Assembly (NCBI GenBank): GCA_010015675.1
Contig: ML976983.1
Coordinates: 304,015-368,014, forward strand
Length of the DNA stretch: 64,000 nucleotides
DNA from: Byssothecium circinans
Taxonomy: Eukaryota > Ascomycota > Dothideomycetes > Pleosporales > Massarinaceae
Direction: 5' to 3'
Shown here: positions 1 through 11,167 of the stretch, in pieces
Numbering within the stretch: position 1 is the first letter of the stretch
Layout: the number at the start of each line of letters is the position of its first letter
Notes under the pieces: model-generated
What the model was told of the DNA's origin: nothing
Database searches by the model: none
What the model saw: the letters and a program-made list of their open reading frames with translations, nothing else
Program-made: the position numbers and the translations under genes

Positions 1-1953
1 TCGCGCGCCTGATGACAATGGCGCAAAAGCACTTCGACACCATCGTGCAAGAAGAAGTGACAAATCTCTCAGACGCCGCAAAAAAAATACCGCGCTCGAC
101 GCGCGCGCCACCCACCTCCCGGCTTCGACGCCTAGTACGCGTACGCCACATCGCACAACGCAAGTATTATCGAATCCTTCTTCAACTAGATCTACGATGA
201 CCTTGCGCCGTTTTGGGGCGTCGATGCATTGACTCTGCGGCACATTGCGCATGCCTTCTCCCCCACGATATCGATCCGTAATGCCGTGGTAGTTGCAGAA
301 ATGAAGAACTCTTACCCGCAGTTACAAGCCACCGTGGATATGTTGGACGCTTTGAGTCGTGATGAGGGTGTGCGGTTGCCGGATCTGGATATTCCGGTGA
401 ATGTGGATGAGGGGGTTGCTGTGCTTGTGCCGTGGGAGAAGGTGGATACGGCGTTGCAGTTTGTGAGGCCGATGATGGTGTCTCCGAAAGAAGTCGATGG
501 GAGTCTTTCTTCTATTGAAGATAGTGAAGCGGGATCTGTAAGCTCGAAGGTTAGATTCGATCCTGAATGGTTGGATGGTCAACTTTGCCATACGTCGGCG
601 AAATGGTATGGTCCACGACCCCTTTGGTCGCTTGTCAGGCCTGCGTGTCCGCCCGACTCCGCTGCTCGGATGCAACCGCTTATGCAGGATATATGGCACG
701 TAGAAGGCCATACGAAAGCGGAGCATGAAGCAAGCGCTCTGCTTCCTCTAGAGCTGCCCGAGGTGACCATGGAAGGTTATGTGCGGAATTGGACCACTGC
801 TGTGGATGCTTGCGGAAGACCAGAGTTACAGGGTCTACATGGTGCGTTTGTCGCGCCAGAGAGTATGAGTGTGACGCAGAAACTATTTCCGCTCTTTTCT
901 GCTACGAAGATGGGGATGAGTAACGAAATACTCATCCCGAGTGCTTCCGACTGTAATACTTCCTCTAACCTCGAAAATTCCAGCTCGACACGCTGGTCAC
1001 AGAAAGAAAATAAACTCTACTGGCGCGGTCCTGCAACAGGAGGCAAACCGACACCAAACAATTGGCAGCGCTTTCACCGCCATCGCTTCGTCGCCATGCT
1101 GAACGCTACACATGTTGAGATTGCCGAAGGGCTGCTGCATGCTGGGAACGAAAGCACAGTTGGGCTTGGATACGGTGTGAATTTTCGATTGTTGCCGGGT
1201 AATGCGTATGCTTTGGAGACGCAAAACGGTGCGAAAATGGCCGAGTGGGTAAAAAGCTGGGCGGATGTTGGGTTCACTGATTTGCATTGCGGAGAGTATG
1301 TGGAGAATGGATCTTGTCCATACGTAGACGAGTACTTTTCTATCCAATCGATAAGAAAGGAGATAGAGAGTGTCGGCAAGTACGCCGCTGTCATTGACAG
1401 TGACGACGGCGATCAGAAAGGCGCTTTTCTCGACGCACTCGGAGCGGGCCAACTCAAGCTCAAAGCGAGTATCTACCGACAATGGTATGATAGCCGTGTC
1501 ATTCCATGGGTATACTTCGTGCCGCTTGACCATACATTTGTCGATTTGTACGGCGTGATGGAGTTCTTTCGCGGGACCCAGACAGACGAAGGGTCCACGA
1601 AGTTCGCGCACGCGCATGTTGACTTGCCGAAGCATGAGCATCATTTCCAGACGCCGCACGGGGATGACGAAGAAGATGTTATGGTTGAGGAGAGTGATCG
1701 TAGTCATTCCCATGATAATGGGAGGAGAACTGAGAGGGACAAGAGAGCTGAAAATGGAGGCGATGGCCATGACGAACTCGCTCAAAGAATCGCTGAAACT
1801 GGACAGGCGTGGGCTGCCAAGGTGTTGAGGAGAGAAGATATGAACGTTTACTTGTACCGCCTTCTGCTTGAGTATGCGAGGATTTTGGATGATCGGAGGC
1901 AGAGAATGGGGTGGGTGGGCGATCTCAGAGATGCAGATGATGACGGAAGGTGA
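1..1953 (+). pseudogene. CAP10/GT90-family glycosyltransferase, 5' part damaged, cut by window edge
   Basis: A long open frame (190-1953) encodes the catalytic part of a CAP10-like GT90 glycosyltransferase, the family that includes the cryptococcal capsule xylosyltransferase. The marker is the segment KLYWRGPATGG followed by NWQRFHRHRF (about nt 1015-1090). Upstream, family-like protein continues but is broken three times. An extra A in the A-run at 80-87 shifts the frame. TAG codons at 133-135 and 187-189 interrupt the recognisable stretches HPPPGFDA-YAYA and FFN-IYDDLAPFWGV; they sit where the family usually has Trp and Gln, so both fit single C:G to T:A changes. No intron explains them, because coding resemblance continues on both sides. 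The gene starts left of the window, so any membrane anchor is unseen. An active 3' fragment starting at an internal ATG, or assembly error, remains possible. Confidence 0.72.
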
Positions 1954-2254
1954 AGAACACAGGCGGACCTGAACGCGGCAAGAGCAACCCTCTTGCTTCA
2001 TAGGACCTCACCTCTCGTCATCAACGAAATCAGAGAAGACCACCTCATTCCTACATACTACTACCACACCAACCACCTATCCACACACCTACCGCGCACA
2101 CCAACCAGCATCCGATCGAAGGAAACCACCCCAAGTTTCAACCTGGCGAACACAACACCCGCAACCCATCCACAACACCATCGACACCGACCGCCTCTCC
2201 ATCGCCTCTGCAGGCCTCCAACTCCCGCACCCTTCTCTCAAAGTACGAGTGGCG

Positions 2255-3028
2255 ATGTTTGGCTACCTCCTAACCTGCGTCATACTCATCGCGCTCCCAA
2301 TAATAGCAGTACAGTACCCGCGCTACCTGGACTCATTGCACACACCTCCTCATAAGCGTACATCTTCTGAACATGCGATAGTTGAAACCAACGTCGACGG
2401 CGCAGGCGAGAAAACGCCAGCGCCAGATGTATCATCGCCAGAACACGGATCCACCCTCTCGCGTTCCGTACCAACAACGTCGTCGGGGAACAACCATGTG
2501 AAGAAGGCAAGAAAGCCGTGGGATCCTCCATTTCCGACGACTAGGGAAAGGCCGAAGGGGCATTCATGGCGCATACTGGGACCGGCCACGGAAACTATCG
2601 CTGAAGATACGGGGGATGGGGAGGGAGAAAGAGGGGCGGAGAATTTAGACGCACCTGTCGAAGACAATGGCGAGAGGATTAGCGCAAATGTGCGAGCCAC
2701 CACGCCATTAGACGACCCGACTCTGCCCAGCTCGCTGAGCTCATTGAATCTCAACGTCCCGGAGTCGCTCGCTCGCCTGCCGTCATGTCCGTCAAAAGCC
2801 AGTAGTGCTCTAAGCCAATCACAAGAGCCGCGCGGGCACCATCTCTCGGTATTCCGATGGATCGTTCTTGTTTTGGCCTCTGTAATTTTCGTTTTTGCAT
2901 TTGCAATCCTGGTAGGGCATTGTCTGGCTTGGTTTGTCGTGTATAAAACGGAGTCGAGGCTTGGGGAAGCGAAAAGCGGGTTATTGAGAGGTGGGGAGAT
3001 GAGAATGTGTCTATGCGCGAGAGGATGA
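2255..3028 (+). CDS. Hypothetical two-helix membrane protein
   Basis: A single-exon frame of 257 codons from ATG 2255 to TGA 3026-3028; a GTG two codons earlier is a less likely start. The N-terminus is a hydrophobic segment (about residues 3-20, FGYLLTCVILIALPIIAV) resembling a signal anchor. A long polar, Ser/Pro/Glu-rich, probably disordered middle follows. A second strong membrane helix lies near residues 207-232 (WIVLVLASVIFVFAFAILVG), ending in a short tail. This arrangement suggests a double-spanning or signal-plus-anchor membrane protein. I recognise no family. It lies about 300 nt downstream of the GT90 gene on the same strand and converges on the aquaporin gene. The 3' end could be spliced differently. 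Confidence 0.5.
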   Translation: MFGYLLTCVILIALPIIAVQYPRYLDSLHTPPHKRTSSEHAIVETNVDGAGEKTPAPDVSSPEHGSTLSRSVPTTSSGNNHVKKARKPWDPPFPTTRERPKGHSWRILGPATETIAEDTGDGEGERGAENLDAPVEDNGERISANVRATTPLDDPTLPSSLSSLNLNVPESLARLPSCPSKASSALSQSQEPRGHHLSVFRWIVLVLASVIFVFAFAILVGHCLAWFVVYKTESRLGEAKSGLLRGGEMRMCLCARG

Positions 3029-3245
3029 GAGAAGACTGGGAAAGAAAAGGGGAACGAAAGGAGGGATTTTTTGAATAAAATAGATGGAAGCGAGAACAGA
3101 ATGTACAAGGCGGTGCTGAATAGGAAGAGGCCGTTACCGACATGCCCGCCATGTTACTTTTACGGGAATCATGCATCGCTCAAGAACAAGAACCCAAACC
3201 GAAACGCCTTCATTCCACGCCGGCAGAAATTTTTAGCCCCATACT

Positions 3246-4586
3246 CTAGTCACTCCGACTATGCGCAGCTCCAGCACCAACATGCCCCGTCCCTTCCAAC
3301 TCCCCAATATTCGCTCCAATAGAGCTCCGTTCCCTCTCCCCATGCGCAGCCCCCGACATGCTCTCCTCGATCCTATCGTGCGGCTCCCTAGACCTCTTAT
3401 CACTCTCCCGACTCGCTATCCTGACAGCCTGTTCCACCGCAATGGCCGCAACATTCGGCCTTCCTACCTGCTCGGCACTCGTCGGATCATCAGGCGGATG
3501 AAACAGCGCCGCCTCATGATCATCAAAGTCCTGCCCCGGATTCACAGTCCTATATTCCACACTCTTAACAATCATATACATGCCCCAAGCCAACAAGGTC
3601 CCCATACACGGCCCAAACCAATAAATATATTGATACCTCGGGAACAAGCCCGTCACCACACAGGGTCCAAAGCTACGCGTCGGATTCAAGCTACCCCCAG
3701 TGAAGAACACGCCGACGAGTTCTGCGACGAAGAGGGCGAGCCCGATGCCGATGGGGGCGAGGAAGGTGGCTTTGTGCTTTTCGACGGCGAGCATGAAGAT
3801 CGTGAAGACGAGCAGCGAGGTTAGAAACATTTCCAGGAAGACGCCCTGCGCGATGGAGACACCCGGGCCGAGGGTTGTGGAGACGTTGAGCGGGCCCGGG
3901 AGGATGGCGGAGATGACACCCGCCGCGGCCATGCCGGCGAGCATTTGTGAGATGAAGCAGAGGATTGCTCGCCTAAGTTTTACGGCGCCGATTAGGTAGA
4001 GGCCGAGTGTAACCTGGTTTTTTTTCGTCAGCTCGTCATCCCGAATCTTCAATCTCATATTCATACTCTAGAAGGCTTCGAATGTATAGGACATGGGATA
4101 CTCACAGCAGGATTAAACAACCCCCCACTAACCCTAAAAAATACCCAAGCATTCACCATCAAGCTAAATCCAAATATCAAACTGATATAAAGCAACACGC
4201 TCGTATTCGGCCCCTGCTCAATGCTAGTCTCTCCTTGTCCCGACGTCGCCGCATTATCGGAGGCGGCGGCTGTGTTGGCGACTTGTGTCCCGCCGAAGGC
4301 AAAGAAGAGGAACATGAAGGTGCCTGCGAATTCGGCAGCTGCGGCTACAAGCTCGTTGCGCCATTTGGAGGTTATAGAGATCTTCGAGGTGGAAGTGGAA
4401 GAATTGCGGTTGGGATTGTGACTGAAAAGGGAGTTTGGAGTTAGTGAGGGTTGTGGAGGGTTGTGGAGGGTTGTGGAGGGAGGTGTTGGTGGATGTTGGT
4501 GCAAAGCGTACGTACGCGCCATTGGTATTGGAATTTCCGTTCGTCTGATGATTGTGGAAGGGCAAGATAGGACGACCCGGTGCCAT
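3246..4586 (-). CDS. Aquaporin / MIP-family channel
   Basis: Three exons, complement(join(3246..4013,4106..4421,4516..4586)), give 384 residues. Introns are 92 and 94 nt with GTGAGT and GTACGT donors; the upstream one has a CACTAAC branch before TTTTCAG. The protein has a polar N-terminal tail, six hydrophobic segments and two half-helix motifs. The first is NPA at about residues 127-129, split exactly by the 92-nt intron. The second is NPT-R at about 239-242, in GGSLNPTRSFGP. Major intrinsic proteins form channels for water or small solutes in the plasma or vacuolar membrane. The Arg of the selectivity filter is kept, but the second NPA has become NPT. GGSLNP-RSFGP is aquaporin-like rather than aquaglyceroporin-like. 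A hydrophilic C-terminal tail of about 90 residues is rich in Arg/Ser/Glu. Confidence 0.88.
4447..4480. repeat. 10-bp tandem repeat in the aquaporin intron
   Basis: Three exact copies of ttgtggaggg (4451-4480), preceded by a partial copy, lie inside the first aquaporin intron, between the GTACGT donor and the CACTAAC branch site. Confidence 0.85.
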
Positions 4587-6134
4587 GATCTGTGGAACGA
4601 GCCTGGCGCCGGTCGATGTACGGGTACAAAATGGGAGTAGACAGGGGCCTAGCGGCTCAAGTAACAGTTACACAGACTTCAAGCCGTTGAGTCTCCTGTA
4701 GGAATCCGTCGATAAGGTTCGCGAGATTCAAAGTTGGAAAACAAGGAAAATAGTGGAAAGGGAAGTGGAGGTGGGAGAAGAAAGAGCAGTAGTGTAATCT
4801 TCTTGTCAATGTCAAAGAATGCCCCGCCGACGACAGTGGCGTTTCCTCAAACCTCCAGCTCCGAGAATAGTATTATGACCGCGGGACATCTCACCATACC
4901 CTCATATTCTCCTCAGCCCAGGCGTTCTCAGCTCAAGTATCTATGACACCATCCCACCGTTCGTTCAGGCAAACGCGTAACGCGCCAACGTTAAGTGGAG
5001 CTCCGGCACTAGTCTTGGCTGTGGGGAAGAGACTAGATTCATGATGTGAGATGACATTTGAAGTGGTTGGTATATGGCTCATGGGCGGTGTTGAGCTTGT
5101 CTGGTAGGAGATGCGATTTAAGTGGTTGGGTAGAGTGATGTTATCCGTGGGACTGGTGACGGGGAAAGGGATCGGCACGGGGGTAAGCCATTCGAGGCTG
5201 AGATAAGCGAGGGGGGGTGATGTCATTGGGGACAGTAGTCTTGGCGGGTTGGGATCATGATGGGGATTTTAAAATCCGGTGATGGGAATTCGAAACGGTG
5301 GGCCTTGAGATGTTGGTTAGAGAGGAAGGCTGGACTATGTACGATAATGTGATTGATGTGTTTGAAGCACTTTCTACGGCACCTTGCATGATCCCACAGT
5401 GCGAATGTGTAGCCTTGATAATGATTCAATGCTAATCTAATAACGATGTGTTGTCAAGACTAGAAAACGACGAAAAGGAAACTATTATGGTTACTGTTTA
5501 GCCCTTTGGCGGTGTTGGCTCTTTTGGAGGTTGTTTCGAGACCTACACCTCGCCCCCAGGCACTCTCCGCTTGCAATACCCAAGCCATCAACAACGACGC
5601 TTTAAAGGGTATACATTTAAGGGCCCGGTTAACCTACAGCAGAAGGGCTAAAGACGTCTAAGGGGGTATTTTGGAAGAGAGGGTTTCGTTCTGAACGTAA
5701 TGTTGGCGAATGCGATTTTCTAGTATCTACTATGGTAGGTAATTTCACAGCTTTTTAATTGAATCTTTGATAGAGTAACATGCCAGATTTCCTTACCCAA
5801 ATCCTATATGGGACTTGTTGTGCCTTTTTCCTTTTTAATAAATTCAAACATAGTTTCGTTAGTCATGTTTTCATCCTCTTTCCATTTCTCCAGCCTACCT
5901 GTTCATACTTCCTCTCCTTATCTTTTTGCCGTCTTTGTTGAACGATTCGCTATACCGAATCATGATTCGCGTGATGATTCCACCAATCTCGATTGCAGCC
6001 TCGTATTACGCATAGGTTCAGGCGAGCACAGGAACGTGACGACCACCAGGCAGCCTCATCATGCACAGCCCACTTTCTCAGCTTCAGCCTTCCCAAACCA
6101 AAGTTTCGCTTTCTTCCACAAACTTTTCAGCAAG
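4587..6134. other. Intergenic region, no supported gene
   Basis: About 1.5 kb between the aquaporin and NACHT starts, serving both divergent promoters. Only short open frames without family resemblance are present. One 10-bp inverted repeat (5497-5506 and 5643-5652) is described among the findings. AT content rises towards the NACHT start, and CT-rich sequence lies at 5870-5930. Confidence 0.6.
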
Positions 6135-9044
6135 ATGGAAGCTCTAGCGGCCGTTGGTCTCGCTGGAAACATCGTTCAGTTTGTCGACTTTTCGTGCAAA
6201 CTATTCGACCAGACATTGGAGATATGCGCCTCACCAGCTGGGGTCTCACAGCATGCCCAGAGCATCGAAAATGTGACGAAAAAGCTGCGCAATCTCAGTG
6301 CCGACATCTCTCGAGATATTCATAAGATAGACCGATACCAAACGACATCCCAGGGCGATCACCAGACGCTAAAGGCTCTGGCCACTGATTGCGAGGCTGT
6401 AGCCACGGAGCTCATAGCAGCTTTACAGAGTCTTCCGATGAAGGGGTCACATACAAAATGGAGATCTTTCAAGGTTGCGCTGTCGAGTATCTGGAAAGAA
6501 AGCCGCATACAAACGCTTGAGCAAAGAGTGAGAGATCATCGCTCTCAGATGATTATTCAATTGCAAGTGATGCAGAGGTGAGCTTTTCTACTCACACAAA
6601 ATCTCTCCACTAAACAAGGTTAGCGACCAATCAACCGCCATCTATGGTCTGCTCAACGAGCTACTTCAGAGAAGCGAGCAACCAAACCTCAAAACGTCCA
6701 GTCAGATTATGATCATGAAAAATGACATACAGGTCGCGTTGCGCAGTTTGGAAGAGGCGATGGCGGACAAGAAGTTGAGTAGCGAGAAGACAACCCGATC
6801 GAAAAAGAAGAAGGCGAAGGCCAAAGGGCGGCATCACTGGTTGACCTTTCAACTGGCGTTGAGACTCTCCGCCGCATGGAACTCCAAGGAAGCGACATGC
6901 TTCTATCCATAGCTTTGGGAAACCTCGCCTTCGATGAGATGTCCTACCGGCACTCAGCTATCAATAACGCTCACCCCAGCACTCTCCAGTGGGTATTCAA
7001 AGAAAAATTCGTACCTTGGCTACAGTCATCGGAGCCGTTGTTCTGGATAAGCGGCAAACCAGGCAGCGGTAAAAGTACGCTTCTCAAACATCTGGTAGAT
7101 CATCCCGACACACCGGATATCATCCAACAATGTATAGGCGGAAAGCAGAAGTACATCACAGTGAGCTACTTCTTCTGGGTCAACGGTACGCCGTTACAGC
7201 GATCACAAGAAGGGCTTCTTCGTGCGCTACTGTACGAGATCTTGAGCCGGTGTCCTGCTCTAGTCGAGCATACTCTGCCCGAAACTTGGGAGGAAATGAA
7301 GACTGTTACTGCGCGAGGGCGGTTTCCGCAGTACACCAAACAAGCTGATCTTCTTGCTGCCTTTAAAAGATTGGCAAAACTCCCCATTATGGACACGCAA
7401 TTTTGCTTTTTTATAGATGGACTTGATGAATACGGAGGTGATCAGGTGAGCAACATCCCACAAACGGTAACGACACATTAATGGAACTGCAGTAAGTACA
7501 TCCGTTGCCTACGTTTTTGACTCGGGTGCGCTTTCTGTCGCGGTACCCAGGTTAAATCCCTTTGGAAATTCCCCATGTTGCCAGACACTTGAGTCTTGAG
7601 TATAAAGCCATAAGCACGTTGCAAAAGGAGGCTGACTAAATCCTCTCGTAGTGATGAATTGGTAGCGACAATCCAGAATCTGAGAGCCGCAAACATAAAA
7701 CTGTGCGTCGCCAGCCGGCCTTGGAATGTTTTCGAAGAAGCATTCGGAGCTCAACTGGACTGCAAGCTCTACCTCCAGGATTTGAACAAACCAGATATTT
7801 TCCGTTACACAACCGATGAACTCCAGCCGGTCTTTGACCGTAGGCATATACCCGACGCATCTAGTGACGTGATTATCGAAGAAGTTGTCGAAAAGTCACA
7901 GGGTGTGTTTCTGTGGGTGTACCTCGTCGTCCGATCTCTGAAAGAAGGCCTCCGAAACGAAGATCCGCTATCGCTACTACAACAACGCCTACAAGATTTC
8001 CCAAGCGACCTAAAAGAGTACTTCGATCACATGTTCAACTCGATAGATCCCATGTATAGAAAGATCACGGCGCACATGTTCCAGTTCGCCCTAGCAGCAC
8101 AACAACCACTCCAACCACTGTCTTATTGGTTCTTGGACGCTCAAGAGGACGATCTAGGTGTGAATCTAGCATTGACCATGCCGATACGACCTTTACGGCC
8201 CGAGGATCGCGAGCGCCGCATTTTGCAAACCAAAAAACGGATCAATGGCCGATGTAAAGGCTTGTTGGAAATCAACACAGAACCAAGCAAGAAACCATCC
8301 ACCGCGCCAAGGTTGCAAGTTGACTTTCTACATCGCACAGTCAGAGACTTCCTGATGACGTCTGAAATGCAAGCCACGTTTGGGCAATGGCAACGAAAGG
8401 ACTTCGACCCCCTCCACGCCATCTGCGATGCTCTCCTGGCAGAGTTAAAGGGTACGATCGCCAGCACTAGTTCGAAAGACAGATTTGCACTATTTGGTGA
8501 AGTCTTCACGGCTGTCAAACAAATAGAAGTCAAAAATGGAGTCACCCCGCTAGCCGAGCTCAAGGAATTGGAACGGATCTTGCAGACTTCCGGAGGCTCT
8601 TCCGATGACGTGCCTGGTCCTCGAGGTTACGATGACATGCTACTGTACGCTATCCACTATGATCTCGGCCTCTACATACAAAGCAAGATCAAGTCTCTCT
8701 CCACTTTGGACCCAGCCATACTCGCCTCTCAGCACAGTGTGGATGATGTGTTCCGCGCCATTCGACCGGAGTCCAGCGTTATCGGCCCAGAGCTTCAACG
8801 GATTGTTGCACATTGGCTGTATGTTAAGCATACTGATTGGACAACTGATTATCTGCTGGAGATGTCTCGACATGCGAGGTTTGACTTGAAGAATGGAAAG
8901 CGTTTTGCGGATATGGAATTTGATCGAGCTGCTCAGCGTTGTGGACCGACAAACTACAAGCAGTTGATATCGATCAACCGACGAAAGCCTGAGCCTATCG
9001 ATATACGACGGAAGAGGAGCCGGATTTTTGGGTGCTTCACTTGA
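6135..9044 (+). pseudogene. STAND-type NACHT protein with Helo-like N-terminus, two frame breaks
   Basis: From ATG 6135 the first exon (to 6577) encodes a fungal STAND N-terminal domain beginning MEALAAVGLAGNIVQFVDF. A 46-nt intron (6578-6623) leads to a helical linker. A NACHT nucleotide-binding domain follows: Walker A GKPGSGKST at 7053-7079 and Walker B FCFFIDGLDE at 7401-7430. After a second intron ending near 7651, the rest of the NACHT and a winged region with LHRTVRDFL run to 9044. No ANK, WD or TPR repeats follow. Two things do not fit an intact gene. Between about 6780 and 6850 the frame changes without a usable intron. At 7445/7652 the GTGAGC donor and TAG acceptor join out of phase by one base; one G fewer at 7445 would restore it. 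Such proteins act in nonself recognition and cell death. A second gene model is conceivable. Confidence 0.66.
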
Positions 9045-11167
9045 TATCGCGCCTTGAGTGTAGCCAATAATGGTTGTGTTGAAGAGCTGAAGCTCGCTGA
9101 GCTTGTCACTTTACAACTACTTAAGCAGATCCACTTTTATATAGATAGATGAATTCGCTTTCTATCCAAGCAATCGTAGTTCTATATGTAGACCCGTATC
9201 TTGATGAAAAAGCCGTTGGCGGTGGTTGGACCGTTCAACGGGTAGTGCAGCGGTAGCAACGCCCACCAACAGATTCTAATAAGTATCGAAATACGCTTTT
9301 GGTTATCATTTTATTTAGTAAAAAAATTAACAATGGCAGGATTAAAATACCCTTCACTTCTCTCGTTGTATCTCGCAGCTGCTAGGCGTACGCCGTCCAA
9401 CAAAATGGAACAAACTTGCGACCAAGCCCCCAGATGGCCTGTGCAGGTACGCAGCTCCCGGAGATATGAAAGCCCCGACTCGGAAATTTGTACGTCACAT
9501 GAGGCTGCTTACGCGCGTAAAAGTTACAAACTACCCGACGGACGCGGAGGATAACCAGCACCACTTCCCAGTCACCATTTGCTCTTCTTACTATGGTCCC
9601 ACATTTTCTTCCCCCAAAATGCTAACTAATAGTCGTATTATTGATCCACATAAAATGTCACCTTACCTTCCTACAACCCTCACACGATCATGAGAGGTAT
9701 TGTAAGAATTTGAAGCCAAAGATTGTATTTACCTTCTTGCGTTATCGAATTTCTGGGCAATGAAAGTGGTCGAGATAGAAAATTACCTTTTATCGGCCCC
9801 CATGTTTCAACTAGCCCAGACTAGTCAACCGCTCGTCCCGTTGTCCGTCTCCGCAGCCTGGGTTTTCGGTCCATTCAGGGCTGGAACAAAATCACGGGCA
9901 TTTTGAGCTGTTGCATTGCTTCAACACCTCTCTTGTTTAAAGGCATGTTCGGTAGTGCCCTGGACCGTCCCAGTCCGGTTGACGTATTTCTGGGTGGCGT
10001 TTTTTAATATAGAATTAACGCAGCAGTGCATCAATGGGGCTAGTTAAATCATACAATACTAAATCGGACGTCGCGTTTAGTAATACTAGCTATCCCCGCA
10101 GAGAGGACTGACAGGGCGGCCCGTTGCCACTGTGTTATACCTATCCAGGTCGTAGTTAGGCGTCGCTCACGTAAAAACAGCGTACACGGTCCAACAAAGC
10201 GACAAATTAGAAAATACGTACGTAAACTAGACAACTGTGTCTAGTAGATTTTTAGTGTCTAGGTTTAAGCGTCCAGTCAGCTATACATGTAGTATGTAGG
10301 ACCGCTAAAAAAGCCACCAACAAACACAAGAGTTACAGACTAAACGCCTATACCGAACGCGACGTCTGTTTCGGTTGTCCTGCGTCCGGTTTTCGACATT
10401 GTGTCTGGTTTTTGACTCAAAACCGGACGGTCCAGAGCCTACTGAACAGGCTCTAAGGAGTCAAGAGGAAAGGCGGGACGTGGACTGTCTAAACATGAAC
10501 AAAAGAAAGATTTTCTTCTTGTACAAAGGCATGATATCACGCCGAAGAAATCTCCGACGTTCATGCCAGTTAGCGGCAGGTACCGGAATCCGTAGGGCGC
10601 CTTACAACCTCACCAAACCAGAACAGCAAATTCCCTGAATAGAAAGCCGCTATCAGATTTCTCTTTCTACACTGTTTCATGAGAGCCCGCCAATGATCAT
10701 AACTCCGATAAGAGTAACCTTAAAATCAGAGTTTTAAAACATCCCCGTTAGGCATAGACTCGGAGGAGCGCGTCTTAAGGTGTGTTAGATCAGGTTTAAA
10801 GGATGTTCTATAGGCAACGGCACCGCGTCGTTGATGTAAGGATTTCTTACCCGGTACGAGGGTTGGTGGCACCACAGTGACCATACCATCCGTACGCGGG
10901 GTCATGATGCGAGGACTAGTGGGTGGATGCGGTAAGTTCCAGGATCCTTCATGGGAGGATCGAACTTCAATTTTACATGCCCAAGCGAAAAGTCGGCGGC
11001 TGCGGAGTAGGAGCGACAATGGCTCACTGTCACTGACTCGTACCATGAACATGTCGGCCTAGGAAGGTACATAACCCATCTTTTACGCCCTCCTTTATTC
11101 AGTACCCACCACAACAATCTCAATCACACTCGTTTTTCCCAAACCACACACACTCATTACCCTCACC
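9045..11167. other. 2.1 kb gene-free region
   Basis: No open frame here shows family resemblance. The stretch 9970-10700 is AT-leaning, has scattered short frames and could be decayed repeat DNA, but no transposase motif can be read. A strong inverted repeat occurs at 10383-10429. A tRNA-like D-arm sequence near 9240-9265 lacks a matching T-arm. The last 100 nt before 11168 are CA-rich and precede the GH114 start. Confidence 0.5.
10383..10429. repeat. 11-bp inverted repeat (hairpin)
   Basis: cgtccggtttt at 10383-10393 is perfectly complementary to aaaaccggacg at 10419-10429, with a 25-nt loop. A second small hairpin (agagcct/aggctct, 10434-10455) follows directly. No gene explains either one. 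Confidence 0.75.

Noticed and set aside
997..2001. 334-codon minus frame opposite the GT90 gene
   Set aside because: It is the shadow of the GT90 coding frame; the sense strand carries the family motifs.
4082..4444. 120-codon plus frame opposite the aquaporin
   Set aside because: Antisense shadow across an aquaporin intron and exon.
9235..9265. Sequence resembling a tRNA D-arm (gtagtgcagcggtagcaacgc)
   Set aside because: No matching T-arm/B-box or acceptor stem follows, so there is no support for a tRNA gene.
10049..10234. Minus frame in the empty region that could be read as a transposase scrap
   Set aside because: No catalytic motif, no terminal repeats and short length; resemblance too vague.
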